A stretch of 64,000 nucleotides of DNA from Amblyomma americanum. Its lineage: Eukaryota > Arthropoda > Arachnida > Ixodida > Ixodidae. The notes under the pieces are model-generated. The model saw nothing but the letters and a program-made list of their open reading frames with translations. It ran no database searches and had not been told where the DNA came from. This document shows positions 1 to 12,800 of the stretch, piece after piece. The translations under genes and the position numbers were made by a program. The stretch is from the NCBI RefSeq assembly GCF_052857255.1, contig NC_135504.1, forward strand, positions 138,351,621 through 138,415,620, read 5' to 3'. Numbering within the stretch: the first letter of the stretch is position 1; the number at the start of each line of letters is the position of its first letter.

Positions 1-176
1 GCACGGCCGACAGCGGCGGGCATTCTGTTCGACGACCGCCGAGCACGCTTGTCGCTTCGCCGCCGCCGAGTGATTCAGTCCATTTTGGGTGCAAATCAGC
101 CCAATAAACAGTTCTTTTAGAAGATCCTTTCGTCCGTCTTCATCGCTGCTTCGACTGCCGTCACCACTACGTGACA
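1..176 (+). mobile_element. 3' part of a Gypsy-type LTR (fragment, cut by window edge)
   Basis: This segment is closely repeated at 7410-7588 in the same orientation: both share the run around gcggcgggcattctgttcg, a following cgccgccgccgagtgattc block, an AATAAA polyadenylation signal near 105 and an ending near cgtgacaa. A short GC-rich block, then AATAAA, then a defined end is the organisation of the R-U5 part of a retrotransposon LTR. No internal retroelement region follows at 177 onward, so it looks like a solo or broken LTR. Family assignment to Ty3/Gypsy is inferred from memory of tick repeats, not shown by coding sequence here. Confidence 0.5.
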
Positions 177-663
177 ATAGTAACGTAGCGGCACTGGAAC
201 GCTACCGCATCACTTTTGTAGATAACCCGCCCCTGCGCATATAGAAAATCTGCCAAGGCAGCCGAACTGCTTGTGCATGAAAGCGACATCACGTAAAACG
301 GATTCAAATCCAAGGTGGAAGTGCCGCTGATTACTGAGTCCGTTGCTCCATGCAGGGGAGCAGCTTACTGCGCTGTCAAAACAAAACCAGGGCCATTACT
401 TGGGCAACTAGACGTTACTGCTGGTGCGCTACTAAAAAGCTGCGAGGCATTGTGGGCAAAATAAAAGAGAAATCACTCCTTTTTTCTAATCGTTTATTCC
501 GGGAAAACTGTTAAATCGGGTTTACTAATTTTTTCGTTACTTCGGGTTCATGAGAACAATGAACACTGTGAGTATTTGCCGCGGAATCAAAATTTGTTCA
601 TAAAATTCGAACTTCATAAATCGGGTATTCTTTAGATCGAATTCTAACTGTATTGCGAAATGA
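177..663. other. No gene recognised
   Basis: No convincing coding frame. A stretch at about 385-400 (agggccattact) resembles the terminal inverted repeat of the TTAA-type element described at 56731-59317, but the sequence from 480 to 660 does not match that element, so the far end of the copy at 664-3455 cannot be fixed. Confidence 0.4.
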
Positions 664-3455
664 TCGCTGGTCTGACAACCATTGACTGCTGACATCACGA
701 GAGCATACCTACTACGTGTCGTCTGCTGCGTGCTCTTGGCTGCATGCTTGCTTTTTGCTGTTTCTGCATGCTTGCATGCACATCGTGGACAGCGGTCGCT
801 CGAAATGTGTTTTAGCTGAACGCTGAACGAAATAAAACGCATTTCCCGTGTTTTCGTTGACAATGGCTTAGTACGCGAGCTTAGTGGTCTTTGAGAAAGC
901 GGACTTGCTTGTGGCACCAGTTTTCCGATTGTTGAAAAAACAAATATGGGCCCCTGCTTTATATTTGCACTCGGAAGCCTGTTATTCGCATGTTATGAGT
1001 GTGGTCTCTATTTATCAGTCATGTGCTTCCATATGTGAAAAGTGACAAGTGCCGTGCATGCCTTCGCCACTGTACGCTGTGAAGGGCATGATGGTGGCAT
1101 TCTGTCACTTGCTACCAAAATCTTGACAGCTATTTGTTGGCTTTATAATTAAACAAATTACAACAAGGTGTCACTACAGTAAGCTTGCTGCGTAAGGAGC
1201 AGACAAAAGTGCCGAATGCGACAGCTTCCCTGCTGCACGCATGTGTCAGTCGAACATACATTCTTTTCAACCCTTAAGCACCAACTCCAAGGGCCCTTCC
1301 TGGGCGTACGCACTCAGCGTCGGCGCTCTTGGCGTATGCCAGAACCGGTCTGCGCATGCGCACTGCAGGAGACGCCAGCGAGCCTCCGCGAGGCGGCTAT
1401 CTGTCCGTGCTAGATATCGGCGTCAGCGCACGGGCGCTAGCGCACGCGTCGGAAGAGGGGTCTGGTTTATTACAATGGGAGGATCGCGGGGCTCTCGGTG
1501 GCTCTTTTCTTCATGGCTTGAAGCTCTTTCTGATTCCCCAAATTTTTCTTCGCGGTTTAAGTTGTCCTTTAATCGCCCCCGACTTCTTGTCTCCACGGCT
1601 TGAAATTCTCTCGTTCGGCTCGAGAGGGGAAGCAAGCCAGCACCAGAAACATGGAGATGCATGCCCCTTTTCGACGTCCGTTTCGGTGTACGCCAAGAGC
1701 ACCGACGCTGAGCGCGTACGCCAAGGAAGGGCCCTTGGAGTTAGGCCATTAGAGCCCATTTGCAGAACCAAGCTGCTGGCAAAGCCAAAGCGACTCGAAT
1801 GTTTCACTGCCAGCACCAATGAATAGTCGCCACCATCTAAATGAGTGCTTCAGGTTAAAGAGTACATCATTTACCATTGACTGCGTGCATGCAAAGTCCC
1901 CTAGAAATGCGACGATTACAACAGATGCGGTCCCACGCTGAGGTTGTTTACATTGTTGTGCACAAACAGCACAACTCATTTGCTCGGCATAACACGCAAG
2001 GTGGGCTCTACATATCTTAAATATTAGTTGCTCTTGCCCATATATTGTAGTTTTACTTGTTTACACACTACGATAACATTGCTATCAGAGACAATGATGC
2101 TATCACCTGCTTGGGAAATGGTTCGCATAGGACCAGCACTTCCCTCTAATTGTATCTGCTGCCTTCAATGTCACGAATATTTGAGTTTAAGAGTTTTATC
2201 TAAAATACATTCAGAGTCAATTCGCATTAATTAAAACAGACAAATTTATTGTCCACAGTAGAGGTCGACTGCCTCAGCATATGCTCTGCACACCAGTTCA
2301 CATCCGCACTTCTCCCTTATTGTACGCACATCCGGCGATCTAAGCAGTCGTGGCTTTTTTCAATGTCAAAGTTTATTAGATCAAACATTTTACAGAATAT
2401 ATAAATAAAGGCAAGTGTAGACAAAGCTACACTCAATGACAATTTACATACACTAAAGCTTATCAGTTCGCTGTCTGCAATGTCCGAAATTGCACACATG
2501 AATCCTGCTGACTCGCTAGGCCTTGTAACAAAAGGGGCCGGGTGTCCGCCACAGACAGAAATTTAAGACTCTGGCAAAAAGTTCACTGCTGATTACCATC
2601 AAAGTGTGAAGACATGAAACGCAGCCGCCCGTTTCGCTTTTTTCAATGCGCATAAGGTAGACACAAGCGCAGGATTTTCAGACCGTTGCCTCACAGGGCA
2701 TGAAGCTTGCACTCGGCTGCACAAGCCCAAGCATAGGCGGCAAGCAACGAGTGGCATTGTCGGGCGGTGTTTTGCCCATGTCGCTTGCTTCGCCGCTGTG
2801 TTTTGTGTAAAGACGCCGACTGATGTCGCTGGTGTACACACGTCGTGTATGTCACCGTGGCTAGAATAAGGTACAATAAGGTTTTAAATTTTCAAGTTCA
2901 AGGAATGTCATACCAAATAGCACCCGCTCTCTTCTGGTTCCCACTAAGCTCATTCTTTACACTACTACAATATGTGGTGATTGGTCGTGCTGGCATCGTC
3001 GTCAGTATAGCATGACAGACCATCGCGTCAGTGACGGCATCTGTATACTAACCAGTCCGCCGCCTATCAATCGGCGCCGCATCGGCCTAGTGTGACTGGA
3101 CCCTACCTATACCGAAGAAAAACTACATTATACTGTTATCGCTTTTGCAGCAACAGTCGCTCATATATGAGGGATGACATCTACATCGATGGCCGCAAAA
3201 GTACGAGACCTTGCTGCACATTGAAGCGATGATTGCAGACGATGTTGGTCCGTGTGTGCCCATATGATGTCACAAAAGTATTCAATATGGCAGTTGCTGC
3301 CAGTGAGAGGCGTTTCCCCGGTCTCAATTTCAATCACATTTCTGGAATATAGAGTGCGTCCAAGGCGCTAAAATTTGGAAATTGTATAATTGGCTTTTGT
3401 ATTAGTTACTGAATTACGAAGCTGCAATATAAAGAACGACTGTATCACGGCCCCT
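664..3455 (-). mobile_element. TTAA-type non-autonomous DNA transposon, degenerate copy A
   Basis: Read on the minus strand, this region matches the element at 56731-59317 in several collinear blocks: 2510-3120 against 57070-57690, 1780-1930 against 58370-58590, and 664-940 against 58945-59170. Its outer end at 3441-3455 reads (minus strand) aggggccgtgatacagtcgt, matching the other copy's terminus aggggccatgacatagtcgt. The flanking four bases are ttac, a decayed TTAA. No transposase frame is visible, so it is non-autonomous. It is interrupted by a TIR element at 1283-1742. The opposite terminus is lost or unrecognisable. Confidence 0.6.
1283..1742. mobile_element. 460-bp MITE with 55-bp terminal inverted repeats
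   Basis: The first 55 bases (1283-1337, starting aactccaagggccctt) and the reverse complement of the last 55 (1688-1742) agree except for about four positions. The interior is GC-rich and non-coding in any convincing way. The related TTAA element at 56731-59317 lacks this block at the equivalent place (near 58590-58610), so it is a later insertion. I could not define a clean target-site duplication or assign a superfamily. Confidence 0.6.
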
Positions 3456-3459
3456 TTAC

Positions 3460-5095
3460 GCCTTCACCTCCAAAGGTGACTAGAAATGATGAACAAAATA
3501 CAAGAAAGAAAACAAAAATTCCCATAAAATAAATCACATAATAAATAATTCATATAAAAATAAAAATAATTCCCAGCTCTACTACATGTGACCTAGATAT
3601 GGAGCTTCTTTAGATTTTAATCTGAGGGTTAGATACAAACTTCCTGGAGAAGGTGCATCTAGAATAAGTACCTGACGGCCATCAAAGTTTCCTTAAAGGT
3701 TATATAAAATGACGTGGCCTCATTACGTGTTGGACCTTGGATTAAGTTCTTGGGCATGCGCTTCGTTTTTGGTGGAGTCGTGGTCTTCGAGGCAGTGTTA
3801 TTTTTTTCATCATTGATGATCGGAAATCTGTGCTTGCATCAGGGCAATATGGAACATCACCATGTGGCAAAGCAACCTCCCTACTTAAGCTCGGCCACTA
3901 ATATCTACACAGTGCACTGTTCTGACAGAAGCCAACATGAAAAAAAGACAGCATGGATAGAGCACAGCCGGACTATCAAGCATCAGCTGCCACATACTAT
4001 GGTGCACAATACAAAAAGAACACTTAGCTCAGTTTTGTGCCTTTTTATGAGCAGCCACTATAACAATCTATGACCACCTTTGTGTAAAAAAACTTCTCCA
4101 ACGGGGTCATAATAATAAGGCTCCTGAAGTCCAGCTCTCCAGTTTCACAAAGGCACTGCTCTCACTAGCTACTTCAATTCTGGAATAGAGATGGAACTCA
4201 GCCATCGACGCTGCTAGGCCTGTTTCTTGACCTCCGCTAGAGCAGCGCTAACCAGCACAGCTGCCCATCTGAAGAGGAATTCATTTATGGCATAGTTTCT
4301 GGCGGCTGTCGCGCGTAGCAACTACAGGCCCAATTTCCAGTGATCATGGATTCCATGCGGTAATTGGAATGCAACACATGAAGAATGCATGCTTGTAGTG
4401 CAGAAGTTCTTGTCTGCTATGTGCACTGCAAAAAATGACAGGCAGCGATACTGCACCGCTGCGACTGCATGCCAGTGCATACCACCCATACGAAATCAGC
4501 GGTGTCATTAGGGCCAGCAGCATCCGCTGCAACAATTAGCTTGTGCCCTCCTCCCCCCCGCTCCTACCCAACTCATGCATCGCATTAGTGTGAAGCTCCC
4601 TACATAGCATAGGCCTGATATTTCTGTAAACAATTACATGGAAAGTCTATCTTATGAATATCATAATATCTGCATGTAGATATTACAAGAAGCAGGAAAG
4701 CCAGCATGTGAAATTGCTTCGGAACCAAGGAGCACTAATAATTAAACATGTGTTTGTGACATGGATGAATGAGGCAACTGACAGTGAGAATCACCAGAGC
4801 CAAGAGTTAGTAAATAACAGGTTAAGAATTGAAAATATTGTTTAGTATTTAAAAAAGTTGCAGCAATGAGAGTAGGAATAGGTAGGGAAAGTTAAAATGG
4901 CAACCTGCCAAGGACTATTCGAAATTGTGCTGAAAAACCTGATTCACATCAGCACGCACTACAAGAAAGAAACCAACCAACTGATGCGAACAATGCCCGA
5001 GCGTATGTAAAGCGTGTACTGGCTGACATGAACAATCAAGGCTAACTAAAGTTGTGATAAGTATAGGGCCCTCATGGACATACAGAAAACTGAAC
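3460..5095. other. No gene recognised
   Basis: AT-rich, with short stop-limited frames only. I see no repeat family from elsewhere in the window and no domain-like peptide in this stretch. Confidence 0.5.
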
Positions 5096-5098
5096 TTA

Positions 5099-5638
5099 TA
5101 CCCCTGTCACATGACATTCCTCGTAGGCCTTTCCACCAAAGGCACCTACTTTCACCAAATGACTGAAAGTTCAAAGGAACAGCGACGCAGCTACACTGTG
5201 CAGCCCAAAGGTGAAACAGTCGTTGAGGCTATAGCGTCCGCTGTTGTGCTTGAGGCGGCTAAAGTGAGTGTTCTAAAATTGAAGAGGGGAATTCTGTTTA
5301 TTCGTCGAGCTCAGACACTTTTTTATTCTGATTGCTTCCGTAAAAGGACTGCTGCAGCTACTCTCATCAGCAGCATCAGGTTTTGTCTATTGCCATGGCC
5401 ACCAGGGGCTCTTGGTGTTGTTGCAACACGTTTTACTGTTTTGAAATCTTGGCATAGAATATAAACACGCGTACTAAAAACAAACCCAGAAACACCATTC
5501 TTATTTTTTAAATATGTTTTCAAACATTGTTGGCTGCATCTATCTTGTTTCATTGCTTCTACTTTTTGATCTTGGATAGCACTGCGTTCGCAGGACCCGA
5601 TTCTCATAGGCCTTTGTGGTGCCCGTGTGACAGGGGTA
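5099..5638. mobile_element. Harbinger-like MITE (TTA target duplication)
   Basis: The element begins tacccctgtcacatgacatt and ends with the inverted form (tgtgacaggggta); the inverted repeats extend imperfectly to about 50 bases with aggcctttccaccaaaggc on the left and the matching ggcctttgtggtgcc on the right. TTA lies immediately outside both ends (5096-5098 and 5639-5641). A 3-bp TWA-type duplication is characteristic of PIF/Harbinger transposons. At 540 bp with no transposase frame it is non-autonomous. Confidence 0.65.
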
Positions 5639-5641
5639 TTA

Positions 5642-6882
5642 TATGGGCAGGAATGATCAAAACGTAATCAACCAATCCAGGCAATTTACACAGCTAGCGG
5701 AAACAAGCTAAATTACACAAATAATTACAAGATGGAAATATTTAAATATTAGAACAAACACTTTCACAATGTCGCTTGTTACATATACAAGGGGTACTGA
5801 AGTACCTTCTGTCAGCATTACAGAGTTCAGCCTTTTTTCTGCAGATTGTGACAAGTCTAAAAATACACAGATTAGCGGCACAGTCTAATTAAAATATTGG
5901 AAGTGACAGGTGAGCAAGTGCAGTGAAATATGGGCTAGGTGGAAAGGAAAGCCCTTTTTGCAAGAAAATTATTTTCAAAGAAAAGAATAAAAATGAAATC
6001 TATGAAAGGAACACTCCTGAACGTTCACAATGCACCTTCCTACAACCAAGTATAGTTTTGGGTTGAGCAGCCCTTACGAAAAAAAATCCAGCAGGCGTCC
6101 AATCTTGCATTGTTATGGGAGATGAAACGTGTCAAACACCATGATCCATAGTCCAAACAAGAGTGCAGGCCATGGAAAAAGGGTCATCAACTCCAAGAAA
6201 TTTCATGAGACATTGTCAGCAGGGAAATACTATGCAAACAGCAATCCAGAAAATAGGAGGTGTCTTTTTTTAATAACCTTTACGCCACACAAGCAAATAA
6301 CAGGATACACCTATGCTTCATAAATTAACCTAGGCATTGTGTGGGCAGTCAAAGCGAAATTGTGGGAAGTTGTCAGAAAATTTGCTGCTCTTTCACAACA
6401 GAGCCCTAACTCACAAGTCTTTCAAATAGCACTATCTGGGAATATGACTATGAAGCTCAACCACTGAACCTGCTGTGCAGGCTTGTGTCCCGGTGGTTAC
6501 TTTTTCTTCCGTAACATGAAGGAACCTCTGCGCAGGCTACAATTGCCTTATGATAATGCAGTCAAGGAAGCAGTAACAGTTTCCTCCTGCAGCAGCAACA
6601 CATCTCTTTCTGTTGCAAGGGAAACCATATGAGGTGAATTGAAATTAGCGCGCTAGTGTCAAGAAGGTTACACTGATAAGTTGAACGTTTAATTTTCTCC
6701 TAAATACTTTTTATACATTTTGGCAGACAACTAACTGAGTACCCTTTGTATTAGCCTGGTCAGGAAATAACCGCATGGATACACTCAGTGAATGCCTCCA
6801 CTAACGCAGATTGTGTATGGAGTAAGAAAAAAAAGGAAATTTTTGCATCTTCTGCCATGGCTTTCAAGCTGATGATTGTTTC
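5642..6882. other. No gene recognised
   Basis: Low-complexity, AT-rich intergenic-type sequence. No repeat family shared with the rest of the window was seen. Confidence 0.5.
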
Positions 6883-6886
6883 TTAA

Positions 6887-7788
6887 AGGACTGTAGACAC
6901 CAAATTTTGGTTGCACGTTTCAGTGTTATTAATGATGCACAAGCTTTTACTATACACGGATCTCCATGTCATATTTGCCTATGACCACTTAATAGTTTAT
7001 AACCTAATTTTTTTCACGCCTCTTTAGGTTTCGATGTGAACAGTTCAGGGATGGCTATGATGTCAAAGTCATGTCTAGATCATGTGACGGATAAAAAACT
7101 GCGATGTAATTGCTGCTTCTTCACTCCTTGCGATTCTTGTTTCTGGGGTAGGCTGGCTTTAGCGTTTTAGTGAATCAAAACGGCGAAAAAGCGATTATAT
7201 TGCGGGGAATCTTTGCAGTGTTTCTTTGTTCATTCTTCAAAGCTGCCGGCACGCCGCTTTATCGCTTTGTTTGCGATGCAAGATGTGACAAGTTTTATCT
7301 CGATTGATCGTATCCAGGCAGAGCTGATTCTACGTTGTTCCGGAATGTTCTAGTAACTTTGCACGCTTCATCTCGAAAGTTCGCTATCAGAAAGTTCGCT
7401 ATCGCTGAGCACGGCCGAGAGCGGCGGGCATTCTGTTCGACGACCGCTGAGCACGCATGTTGCTACGCCGCCGCCGAGTGATTCAGTCCATTGTGGGCGC
7501 AAGTCAGCCCAAATAAAAACCTTTGTTTAGACGCCATTTTCGCTGTCGTTCTGCTGCCCGGACTGCAGTCACTCCTTCGTGACAACATTGCAGTTTTTCA
7601 TCTGTCACATGTCCTAGACGTAAAAGCCATCGCTCGGCTGTTGAAACCGAAACAGGTGAGCTGAAATTCGATTACAAGTTATACAGCAGCTGTAGGCAAA
7701 TACCACATGGTGATCTGTGTATAGTAAAGTATTGTGCATCATTAAAAAGAATAAAACAAGCAACCAAAAATTAGGTGTCTATAGTCCT
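6887..7788. mobile_element. TTAA-flanked MITE, family 2 (AGGACT...AGTCCT)
   Basis: The left end reads aggactgtagacaccaaatt and the right end, inverted, aggactatagacacctaatt; inverted similarity continues about 100 bases inward (tgatgcacaa, tactatacac, tatttgcct). TTAA lies directly outside each end (6883-6886 and 7789-7792). Related copies or pieces lie at 14300-14560, 29950-30456, 45261-45757 and 54937-55425. TTAA targeting is typical of piggyBac-type transposases; no transposase is encoded here. A Gypsy LTR piece (7396-7590) is nested inside. Confidence 0.65.
7396..7590 (+). mobile_element. LTR fragment nested in the TTAA MITE
   Basis: Direct repeat of the segment at 1-176, including the cgccgccgccgagtgattc block and the AATAAA signal. 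It has no attached internal retroelement sequence and so looks like a solo LTR or a truncated piece. Confidence 0.5.
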
Positions 7789-7792
7789 TTAA

Positions 7793-8439
7793 ACAAAGAT
7801 ACTTTTTGTCTGTTCGTTAACAGATAATACTGCAAGGCCTGAGAACCTAGACATGTAACCATTGTAGAATCCAAATAGTTTTCAAATTTCCAATTAGAAC
7901 CCACTAGCCCATCTCCGCATGCCAGAGACAGGAATTATCCTCAAGAACATTTGCAGGTGTAGTGAAAAGGATGTGTGTGAAACAAACTCCACATGATTTA
8001 TGTATTGGCTTGGTCACTTCAACGCCATCACCTGCTGCTCTGTGGTGTCTCCATACCAAATGAAACAGAAGAATGAGAATTTCGGACTTGAAACAATGAG
8101 CTCATACAGAGTTAAATAAGACCATTCGACAAGTGCAGTGTCACCACCACTCTCACTGCCCCCCCCCCCCCCAAACTCATGTGGTTCAGCTGTATCTCCT
8201 TGAGCCATGCACCCCTCACCCCTCTCACTGCATTAAACAGTAACATACGGACTCAGAGGTTGTACAGAGGAAACAAAATATGATACTATAGTTGGATACA
8301 ACTCAAGCAACAACGCGACTTTTGCCCCTCAAAGGACTTCCCTGCAGCCAGTAGTGTTAGCGGATTCTCATTATGTCGTAGATAGTAATCCCCTTAGACC
8401 TTCTGGCTTGACACCACAGGGTATGGCAGATGAAAGAGG
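7793..8439. other. No gene recognised; poly-C tract at 8159-8172
   Basis: No supported gene. A run of 14 C residues occurs at 8159-8172 and is likely to be length-variable. Confidence 0.5.
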
Positions 8440-9062
8440 GTTCACCATCATCAACCTGACTACGCTCACTTCAGCAACGAAGCCTTTTCCCGTATCCGTC
8501 CAATTAACCCGGTCTTGTGCCAGCTGCATCCACATAATCCCCGCAAAATTCCTAACCTCATCCTGCCACCTGTCTTTCTGCAGCCCCGTCCTACACTTCC
8601 CTTCCCTTGGAATTCAGACCGTTACCCTTCCCTTCACATCACATGCCTTGCCCATTTATTCTCGAGTGCAACTATATTATCAGAAACGTACGTTTGCTCG
8701 CTGACCCGCTCTACACGTTTGATGTCTCTTAATGTTACACCTATCATTTCCCGTTCCATAGCTTTTGGCGTTGATCTGAATTTAAGCTGATCCCTTTTCG
8801 TTCCGCATCACTTTATGCCCCATACGCATGTACCGGTAAGATAGAGCTGTCATGTGCTTTCCTCTTAAGTGATACTGATAACTTGGATCTCAAAGCAAGT
8901 GCCAAATGCACTCCATCCCAATCTTATCAGTCTAGTCATTTTCATTCCATGATCTGGCTCTGCAGACACTACCTGCTCTAAGCAGACGTAATCCCTTATC
9001 CCTTCCAGTACCTCGCTACCAATCGTAAACTGCTCTTCCCTTCGGAGGCTGTTGAACATTAA
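8440..9062 (-). mobile_element. RTE-type LINE, 3' fragment (decayed)
   Basis: On the minus strand this matches, piece by piece, the better preserved RTE tail at 56538-56726 plus 59322-59915: the cctaacctcatcc block, the ttaatgttacacctatcatt block, the gatctggctctgcagacac block and the gtaaactgctcttccctt block occur in the same order. The catcatcaac start corresponds to the (ATG)-rich 3' tail. Reading frames are broken throughout, so this is a dead 5'-truncated copy. Confidence 0.7.
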
Positions 9063-9248
9063 CGTTACATTAGAAAATCATAGATTCCTCAGGTCTTCTC
9101 CACTGAAAGGGGGTTCAGCATGGCTTACTCGAATTAACCGCGACATCACGAAAGTCACAAGACACCAATGGCTGAAGGCCCTCCTTTGAAGGCACCTGCT
9201 GCTTTTTTCTTGGGTTGCATACAACTACACTGCATTATATATATGCGC

Positions 9249-9841
9249 TATGAAGAAGAGAGCATCATCCTAGCCGCACTGCCATCGCTCAGAGCGAGCG
9301 CCTGCTGACCTGAACAGACGAGAAACTCGGTCGCCGTCGTGGTTTCGCCACCCCCTGAGCGTTAACCTAAGCCCCCGTTACATTTGGTGGAGGTGCGGGG
9401 TGCCAAAAACACGTTCATGACGGCGGTCAGCTTGATCCGGATTTCCTACCCGGTTCACTCGTCTAGCTGTGGATCGCTTCCACTGCTCCCGGCCTCTCAA
9501 AGAAACTTCTTTCGAAATACCATGGCCCCTATCGCGTCCCGGAGCGCACATCATTCGATAACTACCTTACTGAGCCCCTCACATCGTCTGCCGATCTCCG
9601 CCGACGTGATCGCGAGGCTGTGCATGTCCAACGACTCAAGCCATACTAAAACCCGGTTGTGTTGTCGGCACCATGAGTCGCACAAGGATGGCTCCTTTTC
9701 TCTCTGGGGCTATTGTGAAGAAGGGATCATCCTAGCCGCACTGCCATTGCTCAGAGCGAGCGCTTGCTGGCCTGAAGAGACGAGAGACTGTCGCCGCCGA
9801 GGTTTCGCCATCGCCTGAGTGTTAACCTAAGTCCCCGTTCT
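9249..9841 (+). mobile_element. Internally deleted LTR retrotransposon (~590 bp)
   Basis: Two direct repeats of about 130 bp (9249-9382 and 9714-9841) share gaagaag, cctagccgcactgcca, ctcagagcgagcgc and gttaacctaag. The first ends in ca and is followed at once by tttggtggaggtgcggggt, a primer-binding-site-like start. The 330-bp interior joins a start-of-internal-region segment to one whose translation resembles the end of a Gypsy pol product (RRRDREAVHVQRLKP, near 9600-9645). The simplest reading is a Gypsy element that lost nearly all of gag-pol by internal deletion, leaving LTR, leader, pol end and LTR. Confidence 0.6.
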
Positions 9842-12800
9842 AGCGCCTACAGTCTACACTTAAGCAAATTTTGAGAAATGCACAAAACTTAATAAAGAAA
9901 AAAAGACTTACCCATTCTTAGCGAAACACAATCCTCGCCACTAGAGTCTGCAGACTCCAAATGTGAAGTCTGTTCGGCTAGTGCCATTTTTTGCAGGCTT
10001 CCGCATAGGAGACTAGGTTGTAGGAGGTACAAGGCAGCAAAATTGGGCATGGAAAGCATCACGGGGTGTACTTACGTAACACTTTTGGCACACTAAACCT
10101 AATACCAACACTGCTGGTTTCCAACACAGCTTGCCTCGCAGAAACTCATGACTTACAGAAACCGGAATTTATCAGTAATTTGAGTTCATGACTCAGGCAA
10201 GAAACAAATTTTTGAAAACTACAGACTCTCACTCTGTAAATTATTCTCCATGCCTACAGCTCCATTGAGAATACCCTCCCAGTAGGTGACTTGTTGCATT
10301 ATTAACATTTCAATCAAAAGGGACGAAAGAAATAACATTTGGGTATATGGCACTGTGGGTGATCCTTCTGAGCAACTAGCCTGCTGTTTATAATAAATAA
10401 AAAGGTGGTTTCCTGGATTCTAACCTAGGCAGAAAGTTTGGTAACAGGCAATCTGCAATGGGTACATGCAAAGGGAATAGTGCAAATGACATAGACATCT
10501 TTGATACCTCGACTACTCTCTCTTTTGCTCAAAGTGAAAAAACCCCTGCAAATGAATTAATAACCAGCCAACATACAATATTATGATCTCAGGGGTTACA
10601 GTGCCATTTTTTAACTGCATCTGAAGTTCACTTCGGTGTTGCTTCCCAATTACATATCCAAGACATCGTGATGTGAATATGAACTTAATCTAGTCCAATT
10701 TTTCTGGCCTTTTTTTTGTCACGTACAAGACATCACGATGTGGATATAAACTTAATGCAACCCAATTCTTGTGGCATATTTTTGATTGTCATGAACAAAC
10801 CGCCACAAATTCATCACGAAAAAGCAAGCAATTCATGTTCCAGCTTAACAATATTAAATGGGTTGAATTGTCAATGCTCAAACGCAATAATATTGCTTAC
10901 TTGAAATGTAAGACGTAGGCATCTTGTTTTTTCAGATTTTAGTTTCGGCTGTGGCTAAACATACATCGTACAGATCCAGAACATTCATATTTTAGACACA
11001 TCTATGTGATCTGAAGGCTCAGGCTAAAGGCATGCCGGATGTACTCAGTAACCCAGTACATTTTTTTTCTTAAGGACACAGCGACACTGACTCGATCCTA
11101 TCTGTCTTCTCTCAAAGAAATGATCCCTCAATATTTTCCTAGCAATTTTGACTATGTGAAGCGGATACGTTAGCACCCCTAATCCAGTGTGAGTTGCAGC
11201 AAAGAAATGAAGCTGATGCGCTTTGCTAGCGTGAGTGGTGGCACCACTTCTTAGATATGCCCTCGGCATTTAATTCTCGCACATATGCTCGATTTTACTT
11301 TAAGTGTCCTCCTAGCTGTTTCTTTCATTGTGGCGGTTATATCTCGGATTTGAGAATATTTACCTGCTCACCGGAATGAAGCTACTGGTGTTGAGTATGC
11401 AAGCTTCGAGTGCTACGCGTCCTGTTGCACTTGCACAACAAACGCCTGGTTACCTGTTGTAGAGCTTGCCGTTCACTGTTAGTTGCAATGGGATAAATGC
11501 AGAAACACTCCTGGTTACCCCCACGTAATCATGATGTGCATGTGTTTGCCCGTGTTTATACTTCAAGCAGGCGACTACTGCTCTGCGATGTCTCCAACTC
11601 TTATGGTGTCTTCGAATGGTCGCTTTAGATCGCTCTAGAGCGCTCTGAGAGGCGACCGCACATTCGGCTGGTCGAAACTGGCCGCTCTGACTACATTCGG
11701 CTGGTTATTTCTGAGCACACGCCCCCAGCTCAGAGCGCTCTGACGCGCTCCGAAAAAAACGTCGGAGCGGCTCCGCGATGAGTCCACGTGACAGAGCCAC
11801 TTCCGCATTTCGCAAAAGCAGTGAGAGGCCTCGGCGTCCCCTGCGCGTAGGCAGAAACAAATGTAGTCTTTGGACGCAGTAGTAGCGTCCTTGCTGTGTT
11901 ATGTTTTGCGGGTGCCGCGCTGTGTGAGAGAAAATGTCCAAGAGAAGCCGGATAACTACGCTAGGAATGCGGTCTGTGTTTCTGTCGCATCACAACAGCG
12001 ATTCCAGCAGCACCTTAGACGAGGACGACATTGCTGCCCACAAGGCGAGGTTCGAAAAATGAGCGTCCCGTGGGACGGAAAGCTGGGGTAGCCATCGATA
12101 CAGGCTAGGCGGCGACAGCGATGCAAACTGTGTGAGGCCACGTGCGGTTAAAGGTAACCAAGGGACCTTACGTGCGGCTACTGTGTTGACATCAGCAGCG
12201 GTGCCGCGTAGTGGCTCCGGAAGCTGCGTCCCCGTTCTTCCTCCTGCGCTTCCGCTCTAAAAACTCGCTGAACGTTCGGCTTGACTAGTCTCGCTATGCG
12301 CTCAGAGGGAGAGTGGCTCCCACTCTGCCAGATCCTAACCGGATCGCGGGAGCGACCTGTTGAAGACACCGTTATTGAAGTCCATAACAACTTTTTTCTT
12401 CAAGTCTGTGACTAGGGAGGAAAAAAACTGAAAAAGAATGTTCTGAGTTCCTCGAAAGCACATCTCTTTTCTTACCTGCATATCCCAACACCCTACAAGG
12501 GCATCGCTGCCAGTCCAGTAGCGGCCCTACCCTCTTCCTCGCCATCTGCTCAATGGCAGACTGTAAGTGCCTTGAGGTGGCCACAAGCACCTTTGTCTTG
12601 ACTTCGTCAGTTAGTTAGTCGGCACTGCACCGACTGAATTCATTTCTTTTGTGAACGCTACGACGCAGAAAAGGTACTGCGGGTTTGGCCTGTTCCTTTT
12701 TCTGAAACGCAATTATGCAAGGTAAAACCAAAAATACGTAGCACAAGCTTATGCTTGACTCGTTCCACACTGCTCTTGTCGACACTCGCGAAACTTTTAC

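Noticed and set aside
9384..9818. 144-residue frame across the small LTR element
   Set aside because: It crosses from leader through the pol-end remnant into the 3' LTR; an accidental opening over a deletion junction.
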